DNA from: Hyaloraphidium curvatum
Taxonomy: Eukaryota > Monoblepharomycota > Hyaloraphidiomycetes > Hyaloraphidiales > Hyaloraphidiaceae
Assembly (NCBI GenBank): GCA_025558095.1
Contig: JAIVFI010000004.1
Span: forward strand, 186,001 to 250,000
Length of the DNA stretch: 64,000 nt
Direction: 5' to 3'
The notes beneath the pieces were generated by a model. It was not told where the DNA came from, searched no databases, and saw nothing but the letters and a program-made list of their open reading frames with translations. The translations under genes and the position numbers were made by a program. Numbering within the stretch: the stretch's first letter is position 1; each line of letters begins with the position of its first letter. Below, one piece after another: positions 57,701-64,000 of the stretch.

Positions 57701-59293
57701 CCATAAAGCCGTTCTCCCTGCCCTCCGTCGCGGCCATGCCGGTCGTCAGGGTCTGGAGCAGGTCCTCCTTCTCCCGCAGGGTCTGCGACTTCTTCTCGAA
57801 CTCGGTCTTCTCCCTCTCGAAGCTCGCGGCCATCGATGTGAGCTTGTCGCGGGCCGTGAGAATGCCCTGCTGGATCTACACGAGCGGCCCGTAATGTCAG
57901 CGCGATTCGTCCTCATGAGACGCAAAAGCACACCTCAGCAACGTTGGCCGCCATCTGGTCCCTCGCTGCCTCCTCCTCCGACACGGAAGTCTGCTTCAGG
58001 TCGAACTGCGTCTTGATCTTGACCAGCTGCTTCGAAAACTCCTTGACCGCGTTATCGAGCTCCTCGAATTTGCCTCCGTCCTGGCAGAGATCGGACTGTC
58101 GGCCCTCTTTCGAGTGTTGGCCGGCAATGTGCCCACCTTCCGCTTCTTCTTCTCGATCTCGTCCGCCTTCTTCTCCATGTCGGCCACAGCCCTCTTCATC
58201 TCCTTGGCGAGATTCGCCAGCTCCTCCAGCTTGCTTTCCTTCTCCTTCAGGTCGGCATCCGAGCGGCTCAGCTTCTCCTCGATCTTGGAGTACTCGTAAG
58301 CCACTACGAGACCGCGGGTGTACTCGAGCTGCTTGGTGATGCTCTGGTACTCGAGGAACTTCTTCTTTTCCTCGCGGTAGTGGTCGAGCTTGGGGATGAT
58401 CTCCTCGTCCAGGATCTGCGCGGGGCGTAAGCCGCGGTGCCGGGACCGGCTGCAGGGAGCCACCCACCCTGGTGATCTCCTCCAGCTTCTTGTCCTTCTT
58501 CTCGATCGTCTCCAGAGCCTTGCGCTTCTTCTCCTCGTACATCCTCGTCCCCGCCGCCTCCTCGATCATGGCCAGGATCTCGGGCGGCTTCATATTGAGC
58601 ACCTTGGTAATCCGGCCCTGCATGATGAGGAAGTGCGGGTTGTTGACGTTTAGCTGCACGGACTGGAAGAGGTTCTGGATCGTCTGCTGGGTGGCGGCGT
58701 GGCCGTTGACGAGCCACTTGTTGCGGCCGCCAATGACGATCTGGCGGGAGCCGGCGTCGAGGCAGGCAGACAGGGGCGTGGAAACGCGTGGTACACACCT
58801 GGCGCGTGACGGAAATCGTCTTGCACTGGTGGTACCCAAAAGGGCTCCTGTCCGCATCCTCATTGTTGAACTCGATGGTAACCGATGCCTTGGTCACGCC
58901 GGCCTGGCCGCGCTTGTAGACCAGGTCCTGGAGGTTCTGAGCACGGACCTGAAGGCGGCGAGGGATGTTGATCGCTCGCCCAGAACGGTGAGCCCGAAAG
59001 GACGCACCGCGCTAAGGTTGGTAATGCCGAGGACGAAACAGATGGCATCCAGGATGTTGGATCTAAACAGCCAGGCCGGTTAACAACGGATCACAGCGAT
59101 TTTCGAGGCAAACACCAACTTCCCGGACCCGTTGAGGCCTGCGGGACAATGGCAAGTATTAGGCGACCGACACTGGTTCGGGGCGCGGCAAGGACTCGCC
59201 GGTAATCGCGTTGAACTGGCTATCCCATCCCGTGATAGCCTGACGGTACTGGTAGCTCTTGAAGCCGTCGAGAACAATCTCCTGGATGTACAT
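54796..59293 (-). CDS. SMC2: Condensin subunit SMC2
   Basis: Sixteen exons (59293-59200, 59138-59120, 59062-59008, 58948-58799, 58740-58468, 58415-58137, 58080-57934, 57875-57126, 57073-56950, 56896-56312, 56261-56146, 56093-55852, 55798-55658, 55603-55313, 55255-55018, 54960-54796) sum to 1222 residues in phase. Walker A LNGSGKS spans three exons. [17 protein letters not shown]-like [13 protein letters not shown] and [20 protein letters not shown] are SMC2-specific. Long coiled coils flank a hinge ([16 protein letters not shown] to LSGGSKP). The ABC signature is LTELSGGQR and Walker [20 protein letters not shown] basic C-terminal tail of about 55 residues follows. It drives mitotic chromosome compaction. 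Confidence 0.96.
59139..59199 (-). other. GC-AG intron in SMC2 next to a 19-nt micro-exon
   Basis: The first SMC2 intron starts GCGAGT and ends CCCGCAG (61 nt); using the nearby GT instead breaks the frame, and only GC joins ITG to LNGSGK. It is followed by an exon of 19 nt (59138-59120) coding the Walker A Gly-rich loop, then a GT-AG intron. Confidence 0.8.
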
Positions 59294-59804
59294 CTCGGCA
59301 GGCGCCCCCTCGAAACAGTCCGGGTCGCGGCGGCAGGCTAGGCAGAGATTCGCGCGGCTGCGAGCGCGTTGACTCGGCACAAAGTGCTAAAGGAGTGGCC
59401 CAAGTTTTCCAGTTGTTCAAGACGTGTCCGGCGTGGAGGTCCGCGAGTCCGGGTGGGCCACGGCGACCGTCAGGCGACGAGAGTGTGTCGGCCGGTTCCT
59501 GTCGCGCCCCAACAGCCTCCGCCAAATTCCAAAAGGCTCTAGTTTGACGCGTCCCAGAGCTGGCGGCAAGGTCGGCAGCGCCGTCCGGCGTTTGGTGGGG
59601 ACGCGCGCTTCGGTGGCCGCGCGTCCACGCACTCCGGCGGGCGGCGAGGACCGCGCTCCCCGGCTGCCCCGCTAGCAAAGCGGCGCTCGTCGAGCGAGCG
59701 TGCGGGACGGGGAGGGGCCCCTTTCACGAGGAATTCGGCGGCAGGAGGGAGGAGAGCCGAGTGCTCAGCCACCCGACAACACGACGATTCTCCTGTGCCC
59801 GACA
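59294..59804. promoter_or_regulatory. Divergent upstream region of SMC2 and S1P lyase
   Basis: 511 bp between opposite start codons. Open frames cross it but have no protein-like composition. No strong motif was recognised. Confidence 0.45.
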
Positions 59805-61690
59805 ATGGCCGATTCCGCGCCGCTCAACGTGCGGCGGGAGCTCGCCGTGCGGCTGCGCGATGGGCGCCTGTTCTTGGCGCTGCAGCAGCTGGTCTTCTGG
59901 GTCGTCACCCTCAAGGCGCTCCAGCGATTCTACTACAACTGGCGGTACCGGACCCTCGGCGAGATTGTCTCCCTGTCCAAGGCAGCGGTCTTGAGGAACA
60001 TCTTCAAGTTCCTGCGCACCGTCAGCCCGCGCGTGCGCCGCACCGTGGCCGACCAGGTGGCCGCCAGCGTGCGCAACATCGAGAAGGGCCTGATCAAGAT
60101 CGCGCCGGGCGAGCGCGTCTACGATGCGCTGCCCGCCGAGGGCCTTTCGGTCGAGGAGGTCAAGGCCGAGATCCAGAGGTACAAGGGCAAGGATGACACG
60201 GAGTACCTCAAGGGCCGCGTGTCCGGTGCGGTCTACCACGCCTCGGAGGAGATCCTGGAAGTCGCCACGGCGGCCACGACCACCTTTGCGAGCGCAAACG
60301 TGAGTTTTGCGACTACTTTGGGAGTTCTGTCGCTCATGCCGGCGCCGGACAGCCCCTCCACCCCGACATCTTCCAGTCAACGCGTCAGATGGAGGCGGAG
60401 ATCATCGCCATGGTCCTCAAGATGTACAACGCCCCTCCCACCGCCGGCGGCGTCGTCACGTCGGGCGGCACCGAGTCTCTGCTAATGACCTGCAAGGCCC
60501 ACCGCGACTGGGCCTACAAGACCCGCGGCGTGACGGAGCCCGAGATCGTCGTGCCCAACACGATCCACGCGGCCTTTGACAAGGCCGCTTCGTACTTCAA
60601 GATCAAGCTGCGGAAGATTCCCGTGAACCCCGTGACCCTCCAGGCCGACATCGAGCGGATGGACAGGGCCGTGAACGCCAACACGATCATGGTCGCGTGC
60701 TCGGCGCCCAACTACCCGCACGGGATCGTGGACGACGTCGCGGCGCTCGGGAAGGTTGCACTCAAGCACGGCATTGGGTTTCACGTGGATTGCTGCCTCG
60801 GAGGCTTCATCATGCCCTTCATGCACGACGCCGGGTTCCCGATGGCGCCGTTTGATTTCCGGTAAGGCTGTCGCAAATGATCATGGTCTCGGATCACCAA
60901 ACCCAGGCTCCTCTAGTGTTCGTGGGGTGACGAGTATCTCGTGTGACAGCCACAAGTACGGCTTTGCGGTACGGTTTTGACTTGGAAAGTGTATGGACGG
61001 GCGAGTGACGTGTCACACTTCCAGGTCAAGGGCACCTCGATTCTCATGTTCGTCTCGAACGAGTACCGGCACCCCATGTACTCGATTGCCGCTGACTGGC
61101 CCGGCGGGATGTACGCGAGCCACGCCGTCGCGGGGTCGCGGATCGGGTCCGTCATTGCGGGTTGCTGGGCCGCAATGATCAAGATGGGGCACAAAGGCTA
61201 CGTGGGCACAACGAGGGAGATCGTGAGCGCTGCGAGGAAGCTGAAGGACTGGTTCGTCGCCCTTGCTGGTTTTTTTGCTATTACTGAAAGCTCACCCGCC
61301 CATCCTTACAGCATAAACTCCATCCCCGAGCTCGAGCTCATGGGCGACCCTTTCACGTCGGTGATCGCGTGGACCTCGAGCCGCGCCCATCCCTCGATCA
61401 ACATCTACGCCGTCGCGGACTGCCTCGGCAAGCGGGGCTGGCACGTCAACAGCCTGCAGAACCCCCCGGGGCTGCACGTCGCCGTCACGCTGCTCGGCGC
61501 CCAGGCGATCGACGACCTCGTTGCTGACCTGCGGGCGGCGGTGGAGGAGGTCAAGCGGGATCCGGAGGGGACCAAGGGGGCGAGCGTCGCCGTGTACGGG
61601 ACCTCGGCCAGCGTGGCCGGGACCGGGGTGATCGACGAGGTCCTGGAGGGCTATCTGGATGCGGTTGTGAGCCTCAAGAGGCCGGAATAG
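59805..61690 (+). CDS. SGPL1: Sphingosine-1-phosphate lyase
   Basis: Exons 59805-60299, 60353-60861, 60917-60968, 61025-61251 and 61312-61690 give 553 residues (human SGPL1 568). One N-terminal ER anchor helix (LFLALQQLVFWVVTL) precedes the PLP fold: GVVTSGGTESLLM, HAAFDKAASYF, PNYPHGIVDD, HVDCCLGGF and the PLP-binding Lys in SCDSHKYG. It cleaves sphingosine/phytosphingosine phosphate to aldehyde and phosphoethanolamine in the cytosol-facing ER membrane. The 52-nt third exon carries the PLP-lysine motif. ECD starts on the same strand 114 bp later. Confidence 0.97.
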
Positions 61691-61804
61691 ACAATTGCGT
61701 TAATTCTAGCGAACATGATGATCTGCAAGCGGATGGTCCAAAGCGATGCGAATGAATCAGCCGGCGTCTCAAAAAACAGAGGAGCTTCACGATTCACGAT
61801 TTCG

Positions 61805-63955
61805 ATGGACGATCTCCGGGGCCGCTACGGCCAGCGGGACCCCACCAATCTCGCCGATGCGGAGCCGGACGATGCCATCGTCTATACCGTCCACTTTCCC
61901 GGCCTCGAGGGGTCCCCCGAGGACCGGCTCTTGGACCTGCACGCCCGAGCTTCGCAGATGCTCGCCAACGCTGCCGTACTCGCCCGGGGCCACATATGGC
62001 AGAAGGACACCTTCCAGCTTGTCGTGGTCGGCGATGGTCCCGGAGGTGGGTCTTCGGTTTCTTCTTACTGCGTTTGTTGTGTCTCACCGTCCGTGTCGTG
62101 TGTTTCGGAACCAGGTCGAGCCCACTTGGCGGGCCGCACACGGGTTGGCGACTGCGTTGAGGACGAGTGGCTCATAGTCTGGCTTCTTTTTGAACTCTCG
62201 AAGCGTTTCGATGGCACCGTGGCGACGGTGCGGGACTACGACGGGGAGTTTCTGCTGATCGAGGCTGCAGCCGTCCTGCCGGCTTGGGTAGAGCCGGAGG
62301 CAGCAGAGAACAGGGTTTTGATTCATGCCGGCCGGCTGCACTTGATTCGGCCGCCGCGGGCGCCGAAGGAAGTGGGGAGGTACCCCTCTGGGAAGCTGGA
62401 GTTGCCGGCGGCCATCGGCCATGTTCTGGACGGCACCTTGGACACGCTGGCGCCCGCGGAGGTCGAAGCCGCGGTGCAACAGCGAATATCCGGGTATCCG
62501 GCTGCCGTTGCGGAGAACGTGCACCGGGCGAGGTGCTTCGTGCCCCGCAGGATCGCCGAGATTCTTGCCCGGAACCCGCAGCTCGTTGCCCCGGCCGTGG
62601 AGACCTTTTATACCCGGGATCCGATCAGCATGCGAGCTGCGTCTAAGCTGGAACGCTTTGATCCGGCGACCTCGGTTCCGGTGACCGTGCGCTTTTCGCG
62701 GATGACTTACGCGATGCTTGTCAGCCAGCAGTTCTACCCGCCAAAGAAGTTTCTCCCGCACATTCCTCCGCCCTCGAGCGGGGATCACCTGGCGTGGCAG
62801 GCGGGAGTTAAGCTTGCCTGCGGTTTCGAAATGCTTGCTTCTGAACCCCGTTGGCGACGGATCGAGGAGCAGAATCCCGGCTGGACCGTCGCAACACACG
62901 ACTTCGATGGGGATCCGCAGTGGCATTCGTACCGGCGGGCGTTGGAGGCTCGCTCTTTCTTTGCCTCGCCGGGTTCGGACCCGAGCCTCCTTGACGCTTT
63001 GGCGAAGGAGCAGTACGTCCTCCATGCTCTCTCTACACTTCATAGTCGTGCAAAGACGGCGGCGGATCCCGTAGAAGTGCTCCGCAATCCTGCTTCCGAG
63101 ATTGCGCGGCTCCTATCTCTTCCCGATCTCCCCGACGAAGCGCTGAACCGGGAGCCCGAGGATTCCGACGCTTGGATGTCCATCGACGAGGCCGAGCTCG
63201 AGGGACTCGTGGCGGCCAAATCGGTGCCCCTGACGGCCGAGGACATCAGCGCGACACAAGAAGACGACATTGTCGAGGGCGGGAGCAGCTCGGGGTCGGA
63301 TGCGGACGACGAGGACGAGGAAAGCGCGGAGCTCGAGAAACTGAGGAAGCTCGTCACTGGCATGAGCACTTTTCTGGAACGTGAAAGCGGGATCGACGGT
63401 GTCGTGTTCCCGGAACAGACTTCGGACCAGGAGGAGGACGACGGAGAAGGTGGCCTGGAACGCAGGTTTGAGGAACTCATGGACGAGGATTCGGACGACG
63501 ACGAGGAGGAAGCCGCACCGAGCAAGAGCGAAAGGCGGAAGAAAGACGGCCGGGGCGCGCCAAGCCTCGACGCCGATCGCTTTGTCAGCGAAGTCAAGCG
63601 TACCCTGGGCTTCCCCATGACGTCGAACCCGGCACGGCAACCGGACAGCGACGACGAATCGGACTTCGCGCCTGATGACGCCGTCGACGGGTCGGTCGAT
63701 GGCGAGATCGAAGGGTACATGGAAGCCATGGACCGCGAGCTGGCGTCAACCGCGCTGGCAAACGACTTTGAGCGCACCGGACCTGCGGAGGCGGACGCGA
63801 ACGGCGAGCTGCCGCCGGTCAACCTGGACTACAATCTGGTGAAGAACCTGCTGGAGTCGTTCCATGCCCAAGAGGGGCTTCCGGGGCCAGCAACAGGTCT
63901 TTTGGGCGGGCTTGGGGTCGGAAACTTTAAGCTGCCAAAGGAGGATGATTCTTGA
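61805..63955 (+). CDS. ECD: ECD (ecdysoneless/SGT1) protein
   Basis: Exons 61805-62045 and 62115-63955 give 693 residues; the 69-nt intron is stop-free. An earlier in-frame Met (61715) would add 30 residues. Landmarks: DDAIVYTVHFP, GDCVEDEWLIVWLLFELSKRF, AENRVLIHAGRLHLI, RARCFVPRRIAEIL, AAVETFYTRDP-like AVETFYTRDPISMR and VTVRFSRMTYAMLVSQQF. The C-terminal third is acidic with Asp/Glu runs, typical of the family. Human ECD binds the R2TP/PRPF8 machinery in spliceosome assembly and yeast-type relatives were called SGT1. About 45 bp of 3' flank remain in the window. Confidence 0.95.
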   Translation: MDDLRGRYGQRDPTNLADAEPDDAIVYTVHFPGLEGSPEDRLLDLHARASQMLANAAVLARGHIWQKDTFQLVVVGDGPGGGSSVSSYCVCCVSPSVSCVSEPGRAHLAGRTRVGDCVEDEWLIVWLLFELSKRFDGTVATVRDYDGEFLLIEAAAVLPAWVEPEAAENRVLIHAGRLHLIRPPRAPKEVGRYPSGKLELPAAIGHVLDGTLDTLAPAEVEAAVQQRISGYPAAVAENVHRARCFVPRRIAEILARNPQLVAPAVETFYTRDPISMRAASKLERFDPATSVPVTVRFSRMTYAMLVSQQFYPPKKFLPHIPPPSSGDHLAWQAGVKLACGFEMLASEPRWRRIEEQNPGWTVATHDFDGDPQWHSYRRALEARSFFASPGSDPSLLDALAKEQYVLHALSTLHSRAKTAADPVEVLRNPASEIARLLSLPDLPDEALNREPEDSDAWMSIDEAELEGLVAAKSVPLTAEDISATQEDDIVEGGSSSGSDADDEDEESAELEKLRKLVTGMSTFLERESGIDGVVFPEQTSDQEEDDGEGGLERRFEELMDEDSDDDEEEAAPSKSERRKKDGRGAPSLDADRFVSEVKRTLGFPMTSNPARQPDSDDESDFAPDDAVDGSVDGEIEGYMEAMDRELASTALANDFERTGPAEADANGELPPVNLDYNLVKNLLESFHAQEGLPGPATGLLGGLGVGNFKLPKEDDS

Positions 63956-64000
63956 CAGCAACACGTCTGATTCCAACGATACCAAGAACTAGCTTCGATA

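Overview
This window is eukaryotic nuclear DNA, GC-rich and gene-dense, with genes on both strands and introns mostly 41-75 nt long (GT-AG). About thirty-three protein genes are present and nearly all are conserved eukaryotic families. Several point to a fungus: a SIN-pathway Cdc14, a septin, a DAL5-type major facilitator with typical fungal intron placement, a Spf1-type P5A ATPase and HAS1. AASDH with a beta-propeller, AMMECR1, PIG-Y, ECD and a DUF4504 (C1orf74-like) gene fit an early-diverging (chytrid-grade) lineage better than Dikarya. The species cannot be fixed from the sequence alone. I saw no rRNA, tRNA, CRISPR or transposon. Exon coordinates were read by eye from splice signals and reading phase. 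For almost every multi-exon gene the exon lengths sum to a multiple of three, which is the main internal check.

Layout. 1-4165: 3' part of an amidase (+), a Yip1-like membrane protein (-), a secreted ML-domain lipid binder (+) and a small secreted protein (+). 4519-9778: AASDH (+) and a calcium-regulated mitochondrial carrier (-), whose coding ends overlap by 50 bp. 9970-14915: one 12-exon minus-strand gene joining a LIM zinc-binding domain, a long disordered Pro/Ala/Ser region, one transmembrane helix, a Thr-rich stalk built from seven tiny exons and a PL14-type polysaccharide lyase domain. 15196-18649: SIN Cdc14 (-), a secreted protein with a Thr/Val-rich tail (+), a gene remnant (-). 18744-21681: an intron-less CoA-transferase, an alpha/beta hydrolase and a Cys-rich protein (all +). 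21987-26380: allantoate-permease-like transporter (+), expansin-like protein (-), PIG-Y (+). 26488-34389 (all -): OB-fold/zinc-ribbon protein, proteasome beta subunit, septin, cupin, DUF4504 protein. 34656-45334: peroxisomal Lon (+), PIG-B (-), P5A ATPase (-), AMMECR1 (+). 45601-54687: HAS1 helicase (+), ubiquitin-eS31 fusion (-), Qc-SNARE (+), ankyrin/aldo-keto reductase fusion (-), DHHC palmitoyltransferase (+). 54796-63955: SMC2 (-), sphingosine-1-phosphate lyase (+), ECD (+).

There are no operons. Genes often form divergent pairs with 150-500 bp shared upstream regions, or convergent pairs with very short or overlapping 3' ends. Shared themes are GPI-anchor synthesis (PIG-Y, PIG-B), secretory-pathway membranes (P5A ATPase, Qc-SNARE, DHHC enzyme), wall or extracellular polysaccharide (PL14 fusion, expansin-like protein) and division (SMC2, septin, SIN Cdc14). 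The most novel items are the LIM-membrane-PL14 fusion with its mini-exon stalk, and the fusion of an Akr1/HIP14-like ankyrin domain to an aldo-keto reductase that seems to lack its catalytic Tyr and lies head-to-head with a DHHC gene.
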